IMG/VR virus record: IMGVR_UViG_3300028030_000009
Location: 1-64,000 of that record
From: a virus
Direction: 5' to 3' (one strand)
DNA: 64,000 bases
The translations under genes and the position numbers were made by a program. The notes below the pieces were generated by a model. That model had not been told where the DNA came from. It did not search any database and saw only the letters and a program-made list of their open reading frames with translations. Of the stretch, positions 14,999 through 21,575 are shown piece after piece; position 1 is the first letter of the stretch; every line of letters starts with the position of its first letter.

Positions 14999-15880
14999 AT
15001 GAGGATACCTGTGTTTTCAACTGGGGATATAACAATCGGCTCAATTGACAAAGAGTGGCTGAAGAATAACAACCCACTCATAAAATCATCTACAGGGGAA
15101 AGTGGAGCTCGAATTCCAGCTGTCGCTGTTGCGTATAAGCCTGATATCTTATATGATGACGGGGAAATAATTGTTCCAGGTGATTCGTTCTTCTTGATGT
15201 ACAGGTTTGACTTGTCGCATTTTAGGGGCGAGAAGGTGCCAATCGAAATTATCCCATATGAGCGTGATTCTGATATGGCATGGGTTCTTGTCGAGTATAC
15301 AAGATGCTTCAAGCATAGGGACAAGGTGCTCTCTGAAATTTTTGACGAAATCGTAGGCTCAAGACCGTTGTTTCTTAGTGAGTACAGGCGTGTTCGCATA
15401 GAAGAGCTTGTAAACACTATGTGGTCAGACACAGAGTCACCATTGTTTAGGAAAATCAGCCTCACTCCCGGAGACGACGGAGAAATAACATGGTCTGGAG
15501 CACACAACTCACTAAGAAAACATCTGTTCTTTGATGCGGCATCCCCGTTCGTGGAAAGATTCACATTTGAGCAGCAGGCCAAAATCCTTATCTCATCTCT
15601 TACTGTCGCCAAAAGCATTAGTGGCTTCAAGGATGTACTCTGTGCACAGCTTGGGTTTGATGCAGTCATGATTGCAATTGAAGCTGCTCTGCAAAAGGTT
15701 CGTGATGTTATGTACTTTGACGAAATATACAACTACACCAAAGAGAGTATTCTTGTTCTTGGGGAAATCGACTGGAAAGAGAAGGACAGGTATAGAGGAG
15801 TATCTGGAAGGTCTACTCTATTTGAAGACATTCGGGAACATAGCGATAGATTTCACGACAAGCACTCTTCACATTCTTGA
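14999..15880 (+). CDS. Unknown 293-aa protein
   Basis: 293 aa from ATG at 14999 with AAGGAG upstream. Beta-rich N-terminal third (IPVFSTGDITIGSIDKEW, SFFLMYRFDLSHF), helical C-terminal half. No recognised motif or transmembrane segment. The stop codon lies within the upstream part of the next promoter (TGCTATAAT at 15889). Position on the rightward island next to other unknown genes gives no clear hint. It could be a structural protein expressed separately from the leftward operon. Confidence 0.8.
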   Translation: MRIPVFSTGDITIGSIDKEWLKNNNPLIKSSTGESGARIPAVAVAYKPDILYDDGEIIVPGDSFFLMYRFDLSHFRGEKVPIEIIPYERDSDMAWVLVEYTRCFKHRDKVLSEIFDEIVGSRPLFLSEYRRVRIEELVNTMWSDTESPLFRKISLTPGDDGEITWSGAHNSLRKHLFFDAASPFVERFTFEQQAKILISSLTVAKSISGFKDVLCAQLGFDAVMIAIEAALQKVRDVMYFDEIYNYTKESILVLGEIDWKEKDRYRGVSGRSTLFEDIREHSDRFHDKHSSHS

Positions 15881-15888
15881 AATAATAG

Positions 15889-15897
15889 TGCTATAAT
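15889..15897 (+). promoter_or_regulatory. Extended -10 promoter upstream of structured RNA
   Basis: TGCTATAAT with a possible TTCACA -35 18 bp upstream. The expected start (about 15903) is at the beginning of a strongly base-paired 200-nt non-coding stretch. Confidence 0.65.
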
Positions 15898-15902
15898 ACT
15901 CC

Positions 15903-16100
15903 CAAGGATGGTGGACGCCCACTAGTGTTCCTATCCCAGCCACTACTCCAATGGCGGTTGAGCTGAAACCTTGACTTATAGCCTATCGGCTAGGTTAAGG
16001 TTCGGTTCAGCCGCTACGGAAAAGCGCCGCCCACCGCTTAGAAAGTGGCTATCGTAGGGGGTTTGCGTGTTGTACGACCACACCCAAAAACCCCCAAAAC
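15903..16100 (+). ncRNA. Candidate structured non-coding RNA
   Basis: About 200 nt without a credible open frame that folds extensively by eye. Hairpin 1 is GTGG/CCAC (15911-15922). A junction stem AGCCAC/GTGGCT (15938-15943 with 16045-16050) encloses a long hairpin (GCGG/CCGC 15954 and 16011; CTGAA/TTCAG; ACCTT/AAGGT; TAGCC/GGCTA with loop TATC) and hairpin AAGCG/CGCTT (16022-16026, 16035-16039). The loop of the latter contains CCAC, which could pair with GGTGG at 15910 as a pseudoknot. A last stem GGGGGTTT/AAACCCCC (16057-16064, 16088-16095) closes the 3' side. It starts at a TGCTATAAT promoter. It matches none of the known RNA families I can recall. Role unknown. Confidence 0.55.
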
Positions 16101-16290
16101 CCCAAAACAAAACAACAACACTTCTTCTCAATACTACTATTCCTTTCCTATCTATACTCACTATATGATTCTTTGGCTGTTAGTACTCCTTTAATGGGGT
16201 TTGGTTTGCTTTGTATGTATATGGGTTGGGGTGGCTCCATATGTCCAGAACACTTAGGCCAGAGCACCTATGTTATACGGAACACCAAAA
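16101..16290. other. Gene-free region with short repeats
   Basis: No credible gene. A long plus-strand frame exists here (from 16173) but lacks a ribosome site and runs through the palindrome array. Beginning just upstream (16083-16104) is a run of C-blocks separated by A-blocks. Two short motifs occur twice: CTATGTTATAC at 16268-16278 and 16389-16399, and GAGCACCT at 16262-16269 and 16421-16428. With the downstream palindrome array this may be a replication origin or control region. Confidence 0.4.
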
Positions 16291-16295
16291 ATCGT

Positions 16296-16770
16296 ACTAC
16301 AACCCGTAGTAAGCGTTTTTTTAGCAAAAATGAGTTTTCTACACCTTGGTGTCAAAAATATGTGTGGGCTTTTGTTGGTTATGCTCTGCTATGTTATACC
16401 TCTATACCTATTTTGGTCCGGAGCACCTGTCTTTTTCCCTATGATAGGGCACATTGGGCTTTTCTACCAATCAATTCTCGCTTAGTGTTTGCAAGAAACA
16501 ATACAGTACTACGGGTTGTAGAAAGTACTTGCGTATTGTTTTTTCTACGGGTTGTAGAACGCTTCTCTTGACAACCTTTTCTACGGGTTGTAGAAAATAC
16601 ATACAATCCTATCTGCTCTCTTGCAGCAAAGGTGATATCTCAACTTTTTACTACGGGTTGTAGAAAACAAAAATCATACTATTGTCTACGGGGTGTAGTA
16701 ATGGTATAATTGCAATACTGACTACGGGGTGTAGAAAGCTAGCTTTTAAATACTTTACTACGGGTCGTAG
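16296..16770 (+). repeat. Array of 17-bp palindromic sites, 36-bp period
   Basis: Core CTACGGGTTGTAG, usually extended to TTCTAC-GGGTT-GTAGAA, a dyad with a 5-bp centre. Plus-orientation cores begin at 16509, 16545, 16581, 16651, 16686, 16722 and 16758, that is at steps of 36, 36, 70, 35, 36 and 36 bp. One inverted copy (ACTACAACCCGTAGT) is at 16296-16310. The last copies vary at the centre (GGGGT, GGGTC). One copy lies inside the spacer of a promoter (16682-16710) and another overlaps TTGACA-N17-TAGAAA (16568-16596), so binding would block transcription. It is best read as a multi-operator or iteron array upstream of the 16791 gene. Confidence 0.9.
16682..16710 (+). promoter_or_regulatory. 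Promoter overlapped by palindromic operator
   Basis: TTGTCT (16682-16687), 17-bp spacer, then TGG TATAAT (box 16705-16710). The palindrome core 16686-16698 fills the spacer. It probably drives the 16791-17668 gene pair and would be repressed by a protein bound to the array. Confidence 0.65.
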
Positions 16771-16790
16771 AAAAAAATAAGGATTGAAAA

Positions 16791-17027
16791 ATGGAAGCTC
16801 TTGTTGATGTAGATGGTAGAGAGATAAACGTTGGAGACATTGTAGAGGAAGATGGGCATCTCTTTGAGATAGTGTGGCACAATGGAGAGTACATGGCTAA
16901 GTACTTCTATCCTGATGAGAGTAGAATCGGGAGCCTTGCTGATGTAACTTCAGAAGGTATCTGGCATAATTATGGATTGAAGGTTGTATCTTCCTGCAAC
17001 GAAAACATCGATAGGATTCTCAAATGA
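16791..17027 (+). CDS. Small YopX-like protein
   Basis: 78 aa. DVDGREINVGDIVEEDG followed by FEIVWHNGEYMAKYFYP follows the pattern of YopX-type small phage proteins (DxxGxxIxxGDIV...V.w..g.y), which are of unknown function. AAGGA ribosome site 7 nt before ATG. Placed immediately after the palindrome array, and its stop overlaps the next ATG (ATGA), so it forms a regulated two-gene unit. It could be the array-binding protein, but it has no visible helix-turn-helix. Confidence 0.75.
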   Translation: MEALVDVDGREINVGDIVEEDGHLFEIVWHNGEYMAKYFYPDESRIGSLADVTSEGIWHNYGLKVVSSCNENIDRILK

Positions 17028-17668
17028 CATTCTCAGAGTTGAAGAGGAAAGCATATAATGAGGGCATGACTCTTGTTCCGTTGTATATACTTGTTGAAGA
17101 TTGGGGCGGGAGGCTATTCGGGAAAGAGCGGCTGTACAGAAAGAAGGATTTGATTGAAGGACCAATCCGTGTTCTGTCTTCCGATGAGATACGGTACAAC
17201 TTTGCTTTCCCGAACCCATTGATTGAGCCAGCTACAGTTAAGTACTCACCTACTATTCTCAAAAGACAGATTCTTACATCACGCTGCATCATCTTTCCAG
17301 GAAGAAAGACGTTCAATGGTGTTGCTTGGTATGCGCAGACTGACAGGAAGATTACAGTTCCACCATTCCACTCTTTTGTTGTTGACCCGAAAGGAGTTGA
17401 GCGCTCTGTGAGACTAATGCTTTGGTTTAACAGGAGAGATGTCATTGATGCAATCAATACAGAAATGCCGAAGAATGGAATGACAATATCTTTTATGAGA
17501 GAGCTGCCTGTGCCAGTAAATGAAACACCGAACGATGTGGTCGAAGAGTTTGTGGATTTAAACAACAAGAGGATGCAGCTTCTCTCTGGTGTTGAGATGA
17601 CATCGTCTAACATAAGAAAGCTTATTGAAAGATACGACAGGGCTGGGGAGGGGAATGCCCCAGCCTGA
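17024..17668 (+). CDS. Unknown 214-aa protein under array control
   Basis: 214 aa, mixed alpha/beta, basic N-terminus (ELKRKAYNEG), with GPIRVLSSDEIRYNFAFPNP and FNGVAWYAQTDRKITVPP in the middle and a helical C-terminus. No family recognised. Translationally coupled to the 16791 gene through an ATGA overlap. Its last codons form an 8-bp GC-rich hairpin (GGCTGGGG/CCCCAGCC, 17641-17665) that spans almost to the stop codon and may pause ribosomes or stabilise the transcript end. Confidence 0.8.
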   Translation: MTFSELKRKAYNEGMTLVPLYILVEDWGGRLFGKERLYRKKDLIEGPIRVLSSDEIRYNFAFPNPLIEPATVKYSPTILKRQILTSRCIIFPGRKTFNGVAWYAQTDRKITVPPFHSFVVDPKGVERSVRLMLWFNRRDVIDAINTEMPKNGMTISFMRELPVPVNETPNDVVEEFVDLNNKRMQLLSGVEMTSSNIRKLIERYDRAGEGNAPA

Positions 17669-17680
17669 AAGGAGGTATGA

Positions 17681-17788
17681 GTGGCAAAAAAATCGTGCGA
17701 CTCCGTACGGACTGCCCGGCACTTACACGCCCTTTTTAGGACGGCGGTTTTTTACCGCAAACGAATAGTAACAAAAAAATTTACATAG
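17681..17788 (+). CDS. Possible 35-aa basic peptide, GTG start
   Basis: GTG at 17681 stands 5 nt after a perfect GGAGG and opens 35 codons rich in Lys/Arg (MAKKSCDSVRTARHL at the start). The same DNA holds a TCCGTACGGA palindrome and hairpins near 17728-17758 (GCGGT/ACCGC with a T-rich loop, and a short CGCC/GGCG stem followed by GTTTTTT), so this may instead be a terminator or small RNA and the peptide spurious. Confidence 0.4.
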   Translation: MAKKSCDSVRTARHLHALFRTAVFYRKRIVTKKFT

Positions 17789-17824
17789 GTCAACATAGGA
17801 ACACTATAGAACAAAGAGTTGATG

Positions 17825-17833
17825 TGGTATAAT
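17825..17833 (+). promoter_or_regulatory. Extended -10 promoter for 17865
   Basis: TGGTATAAT about 32 nt before the ATG at 17865. No -35 consensus. Confidence 0.65.
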
Positions 17834-17864
17834 TTTCCAAATAAAAGTTCCACGGAGGATAACG

Positions 17865-18056
17865 ATGAGTCTCATCCTTGTAGTATGGGCAATCATTACA
17901 GTAGCGTTACTGGTTGCAATAAAATCAAGAGACGAAGAGCTTGGAGTGTATGGGGTTATCGCGGTTTGTTTTTGGCCAATGGCGCTAATAGCATATATCA
18001 TTCATATTGCAACACATACACTGTTTTTTAAGCAGCAGCACACACCGGCACTATAG
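17865..18056 (+). CDS. 63-aa two-span membrane protein
   Basis: Two hydrophobic segments: residues 2-19 (SLILVVWAIITVALLVAI) and about 29-50 (GVIAVCFWPMALIAYIIHI), separated by the charged turn KSRDEELG. GGAGG lies 6 nt before the ATG and an extended -10 promoter just upstream, so it is expressed from its own promoter. Short two-span proteins in phages are often holins or superinfection/membrane accessory proteins. The role here is open. Confidence 0.72.
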   Translation: MSLILVVWAIITVALLVAIKSRDEELGVYGVIAVCFWPMALIAYIIHIATHTLFFKQQHTPAL

Positions 18057-18158
18057 AAGCACTCGAAGCATTATCCCCAGAAAATGGGAATCTTGTTATG
18101 TTTTTAACTTTTTTAGTGTAGAATACTGTCTATAAAATACAACATTAGGACGGGGCAG
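18057..18158 (+). other. Intergenic leader
   Basis: About 100 bp holding a T-rich stretch and TAGAAT/TATAAA-like boxes (about 18118-18138) upstream of the next gene. A weak CCC/GGG hairpin is near 18075-18092. Probably the promoter and leader of the 18159 gene. Confidence 0.4.
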
Positions 18159-18773
18159 TTGTTTAGCATACAAAATGCGTATTCATCAGCGATATCAGCT
18201 CTCTATGGGTTAAAGAGAAAAGACCCGTGCCCTTATACTTTCAGACTGTTTGGCCCTGCGCACAACAAAAGAGTTGTATTTGGCCCAGCTCAGTGGGGAA
18301 TATCTGTTTCTGAAATAGAAAATAGAATGTGGCTAAAGTCGCATGGGTTTGATATGAACGATATAGACAGGATTGAGAAAATATTGATGCTTGGGTCAAT
18401 AAGGAGCGATGACAAATTATTTTTGTCTTCTATGAACAGGCGACTAAAAGAAAAACAGCTTCCAATAGACCTTGAGACAAAAAAATGGTGTGGACTTGAA
18501 CTTAAAAGAATCTCCTCAATACAAGGGCTTGATTTCGCAAAAAGCTCGAACCTCATTGGCGCTCTTACTCTATGGCACAACATAAAATACCGTATCGAAG
18601 AAGGCTCACAGTTTCACGATAGATGGGCTTATGTTTCTGGCAAAAAAACAGACGGTGGCGCCAGGTTTGTTGCAGAGTTTTTGCATTGGAAACTGCAGAG
18701 AGAAGTGGCCGACGAGGACATGCAAGATATTGTCAAACGCTATGGTATAATCTTAGACAGAGTAAAATTCTAA
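18159..18773 (+). CDS. Unknown 204-aa protein, TTG start
   Basis: 204 aa if started at TTG (18159), which has AGGA 8 nt upstream; the next in-frame ATG would remove the conserved-looking N-terminal block DPCPYTFRLFGPAHNKRVVF. Soluble, basic, largely helical after residue 60. The block FGPAQWGISVSEIENRMW looks like a defined domain, but I cannot place it in a family. A lysozyme-like or structural role is only speculation. A TGGTATAAT promoter for the next gene lies within its 3' end. Confidence 0.72.
   Translation: MFSIQNAYSSAISALYGLKRKDPCPYTFRLFGPAHNKRVVFGPAQWGISVSEIENRMWLKSHGFDMNDIDRIEKILMLGSIRSDDKLFLSSMNRRLKEKQLPIDLETKKWCGLELKRISSIQGLDFAKSSNLIGALTLWHNIKYRIEEGSQFHDRWAYVSGKKTDGGARFVAEFLHWKLQREVADEDMQDIVKRYGIILDRVKF
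18743..18751 (+). promoter_or_regulatory. Extended -10 promoter for 18788
   Basis: TGGTATAAT located inside the last codons of the 18159 gene, about 37 nt before the ATG of the next gene. Confidence 0.65.
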
Positions 18774-18787
18774 GCAGTAGGTAAACC

Positions 18788-19678
18788 ATGGCAACACAAC
18801 CAGATGAACTATTATCAAAAGGACCTAGGGTCGTCCCCCATGATGCATCAGTAAGAGTTGCGACACAAGACAGTTCAGACCCAAAAACACTATATGGATT
18901 TAACGCCCTTGGGAACATGGCGTTTGGCGCAGGGTCTCTAGTTTCTCCAGTATCAAAAAAGCTTGTTGCTGGCAGAAGGCATCCGTCGCTGTATTCCGCT
19001 GGACTGAGAACACGGAACCTTGTTCTTGGAGGACTTGCTGGAGCAGCACTATCTACTCCGTTCGACTACCTTCAGTCAAAGGCTGAAGAAAGATATAGAA
19101 ATGATAAGGATTTCAACGCAAAGCACTTTGGGGCAATCCTCCTCCCAGCACTTGCAAGCGGTACGCTTGGAACCGGCGTGATGATGAATACTATCGACAC
19201 CATGAAGCTTGGCAATCGTGTTGGGACAAAGAAGATGGTTGCTGGAATCCTTTCTCCGAAAAGAAACATTAAGAGAACACGTCGTGAAATGGGAAGCATC
19301 GCAAGAGCATTTAGGGGTAAAAATATAGGTGGAGCCCTGCTGGGCGCATTGATGTTGGGCTCAAGCCTTATAGGTCCAGCACAGTACGCATATAGGACGC
19401 TCAGAGGGAAAAAAGACGAAGAGCTTAAAAAAGAGGCGTCTGCTCGAAACACAAATGACATTCTTCGCTCGCTTAGGGCAATTAAAAACAAGCTTGGAAA
19501 ATCAGCGGCAGGCATTGACAAGAAAAAGTTTGACACTGGACTTGGGTACTTTATTCTTGCCAGTGGAGGACTTGCAGCAGGTGAAAGCTTGCGAAGAAAA
19601 CTAAGAAAGCAAGAGACGGTTTATCCAGACCAAGCTGTGTCGAAAAGCATGTTTGAGGGCGTAAGAGTATATACATAA
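18788..19678 (+). CDS. Basic Gly-rich putative virion protein
   Basis: 296 aa, basic, with several Gly/Ala/Leu-rich membrane-like stretches: NALGNMAFGAGSLVSPV near 38, NLVLGGLAGAALSTP near 80, GAILLPALASGTLGTGVM near 118 and GGALLGALMLGSSLIGPA near 182, alternating with Arg/Lys-rich helices. A KKEAS peptide follows at about 213. This alternation resembles the 12648 and 29898 proteins and internal/ejected virion proteins. No enzymatic motif. Own extended -10 promoter; followed after 9 nt by the 19688 gene. Confidence 0.78.
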   Translation: MATQPDELLSKGPRVVPHDASVRVATQDSSDPKTLYGFNALGNMAFGAGSLVSPVSKKLVAGRRHPSLYSAGLRTRNLVLGGLAGAALSTPFDYLQSKAEERYRNDKDFNAKHFGAILLPALASGTLGTGVMMNTIDTMKLGNRVGTKKMVAGILSPKRNIKRTRREMGSIARAFRGKNIGGALLGALMLGSSLIGPAQYAYRTLRGKKDEELKKEASARNTNDILRSLRAIKNKLGKSAAGIDKKKFDTGLGYFILASGGLAAGESLRRKLRKQETVYPDQAVSKSMFEGVRVYT

Positions 19679-19687
19679 AGGACGAAT

Positions 19688-20665
19688 ATGGCTGAAAATA
19701 TAACTTTTGAGGATTTGAATACTTTTGCAGACGCACTAAAATATGCAGACACATTGCTTCGGACTGCTGAGAGTGGGGTAGAGCTTTCATATGATTTCAT
19801 CAGGTCTTATGACTACTATGGAACAGTTAGAATGGCTATCCCAAATGGCACTCCTCTTGAGGCTCCTACAGTCGTATTGAAGAATTACGATGTGTCAAAA
19901 TTTTATCAATATACTCCACAGAGCATGTCAAACTTCTTCTATCCGAAGTCTTCTGGAGCAATCCCAGGTGTTGTTGTTGAGGATGCTTCAGCAGAAACTG
20001 ATATGTCACTTCTAACAAAGCAGTACATCGAATCAAACTCAATCCTTGTTGACGGACAGTTCTACGCAGACTACTGTTCGTATTCAAGCAATGTTGCTGT
20101 TGATGAAAACAGCGACGATGCAACAGCTGCAAAACTATCCATCCTTGATACAATGTGCTACAAAGTTAATGAGACGATTCCTGTTGATTCTGACGACTGG
20201 AACGTTTCAATTAAAACATCAATGGCTATGATTTCAAAAGCCAAGGGTTCAAATGTTTTTGTGTTTAGGCTCGCATCAATCCCAAGCATAAGGGCCAGAA
20301 ATATTAATGTGGCGTCATCTACGTACACAATTGACTGGCTCACAAACGGCTACATCCAGACAGATGGAATTATTGCGCAGGACGCAGAGATAACAGAAGA
20401 AGCGTATGAGAGCTCAAACGTGGCAACAATAAAAGCACTATATGACAGCAGTCTGAAGACAGCTGGCTCAACACTTGAGCTTCACCTTGAAGCCCCAATA
20501 GGCATTGCTGCTGCAAAACAAAAAGTTAATGATTTTATGGAGATTTCTGGAGCAAACTGTGTATACGAAGGAGAGGACGCATTCCTCACAAGAGAAGAAG
20601 GGGTTGAGCTCGCTAAGTATTTGATTAGAAAGTTAGCTGGAATCAAGCTCGGAATCCAGGTGTAA
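19688..20665 (+). CDS. Putative virion structural protein (325 aa)
   Basis: 325 aa, acidic, beta-rich, Ser/Thr/Asn-rich in the centre (VDENSDDATAAKLSILDTM), with LLRTAESGVELSYDFIRSYD near the N-terminus. No recognised family or catalytic motif. GGACGAAT ribosome site, 9 nt after the Gly-rich gene. A structural role is inferred from composition and neighbour. It ends just before a bidirectional hairpin that separates it from the opposing early genes. Confidence 0.75.
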   Translation: MAENITFEDLNTFADALKYADTLLRTAESGVELSYDFIRSYDYYGTVRMAIPNGTPLEAPTVVLKNYDVSKFYQYTPQSMSNFFYPKSSGAIPGVVVEDASAETDMSLLTKQYIESNSILVDGQFYADYCSYSSNVAVDENSDDATAAKLSILDTMCYKVNETIPVDSDDWNVSIKTSMAMISKAKGSNVFVFRLASIPSIRARNINVASSTYTIDWLTNGYIQTDGIIAQDAEITEEAYESSNVATIKALYDSSLKTAGSTLELHLEAPIGIAAAKQKVNDFMEISGANCVYEGEDAFLTREEGVELAKYLIRKLAGIKLGIQV

Positions 20666-20691
20666 TCTAAAAAAAAATACAGCCACAAACA

Positions 20692-20708
20692 GCGGGCGAA
20701 TAGCCCGC
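20692..20708. terminator. Bidirectional hairpin between convergent genes
   Basis: GCGGGC/GCCCGC stem with 5-nt loop GAATA, between the stop of the rightward 19688 gene and the stop of the leftward 20718 gene. An A-run lies at 20670-20678 on the plus strand, i.e. a T-run downstream of the hairpin for leftward transcripts, so termination is likely leftward and possible rightward. Confidence 0.7.
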
Positions 20709-20717
20709 GTCAAGACG

Positions 20718-21299
20718 TTACTTTCCGAAAATCTCTTCCAGCAGTTCGTCGATGTCTTTTTTGTCTTTTTTGGCTTGTACACCCTTGATGATGTCCACAA
20801 TAATCTGCATTACAGCACCGGGAATATCATCGCTGTCGTCGTTTTCGACAACCTTTCGCTCTGAGTGCTTTTTGATTTCTTCGACCTCTTTTACTTTTTC
20901 GATGCCCTTTTGAGAAAGCTCCCCAACTCCATAGTACAGAAGAGTCGCATTCTTTGACTTATCAATGAGCTCAATAAACTGTTTGGCCTCTTCTTCTGTT
21001 TCAAAGACGAAAGATTCGGTGTCCTCTTCAAAAAAGTTTACGACTTTGACGATATGATACTGCCGCTCATATTCTTCGTCTCTGCCGATAGGTTCTCCGT
21101 TTGCCTCAACCACTGTGTATTCCTCGGCGTCCTCTTTGTTGCATGCCTTCAGTTCAGATTTGCAAATCTTGATTCCATAGGGCTTTCCGTCTTCGTTTTC
21201 GCCTACACATACATAGTGACTGTCATCAACTTTTGTCACGACAAGCTCTTCCCCGTTTTTTACTTTGAAAATTGTGCCTTTTTTGAATTCGTTTTTCAT
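20718..21299 (-). CDS. Unknown acidic 193-aa protein
   Basis: Beta-type start (KGTIFKVKNGEELVVTKVDD), a middle with FEEDTESFVFETEEEAKQFI and a helical C-terminus (MQIIVDIIKGVQAKKDKKD). Lys/Glu-rich. AGGGG ribosome site before ATG. Last gene of the long leftward early region. No family recognised. Confidence 0.75.
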   Translation of the reverse strand: MKNEFKKGTIFKVKNGEELVVTKVDDSHYVCVGENEDGKPYGIKICKSELKACNKEDAEEYTVVEANGEPIGRDEEYERQYHIVKVVNFFEEDTESFVFETEEEAKQFIELIDKSKNATLLYYGVGELSQKGIEKVKEVEEIKKHSERKVVENDDSDDIPGAVMQIIVDIIKGVQAKKDKKDIDELLEEIFGK

Positions 21300-21337
21300 C
21301 TTAATCCCCTTATATTTTGTTTTCGTTTTTTATATAA

Positions 21338-21351
21338 GCGCATTTATGCGC
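21338..21351. promoter_or_regulatory. Short perfect hairpin GCGCA-TTTA-TGCGC
   Basis: Located in the 91-bp gap between the 21391 and 20718 genes, with AT-rich flanks. May be a weak terminator, operator or processing site for the leftward transcript. Confidence 0.4.
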
Positions 21352-21390
21352 ACCTTTTCCTGTACCTCGAACAATAATTGTTAAGTCAGC

Positions 21391-21534
21391 TCATTTTCTC
21401 ACCTCCTTGTGTTCTTTGTATTCAATTATCTTAGTGGTCATGAAGCCACGTCCATTCTTAACCCAGTTGTGGGCCTGTTTTCCGCTCCACGCCCAGAAGT
21501 CAGCCCACTCTTCATCACGAACGCCAAGAGACAT
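21391..21534 (-). CDS. Unknown 47-aa protein (possible C-terminal extension)
   Basis: From ATG at 21534 the frame encodes MSLGVRDEEWADFWAWSGKQ and on to HKEVRK. AAGAGG lies 6 nt upstream. The same frame remains open and protein-like further upstream (PEGEISGGVKRLY) into the end of the 21576 gene but has no start codon there. The segment could therefore be reached by frameshifting from that gene, or the true start could have been lost. No family recognised. Confidence 0.55.
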   Translation of the reverse strand: MSLGVRDEEWADFWAWSGKQAHNWVKNGRGFMTTKIIEYKEHKEVRK

Positions 21535-21575
21535 ATATAGCCTCTTGACGCCACCGGATATCTCTCCTTCTGGGC

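Noticed and set aside
14944-15732. Minus-strand 262-aa frame
   Set aside because: Antisense shadow of the 14999 gene, which has a good AAGGAG site; the antisense is Ser/Ile-rich with no site.
15903-16100. Group I or group II intron, or known riboswitch
   Set aside because: No group I P7 core, no group II domain V pattern, and no match to riboswitch signatures I can recall. Recorded only as a structured RNA of unknown class.
16173-16571. Plus-strand 132-aa open frame
   Set aside because: No ribosome site, low-complexity Cys/Phe/Arg composition, and it runs through the palindromic repeats. Treated as non-coding.
16296-16770. CRISPR-like array
   Set aside because: Repeats are only 13-17 bp with about 19-bp gaps, they are internally palindromic, one step is 70 bp, and no cas gene is present. 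Operators or iterons fit better.
17020-17613. Minus-strand 197-aa frame
   Set aside because: Antisense to the 17024 gene; no ribosome site and Ser/Leu-rich shadow composition.
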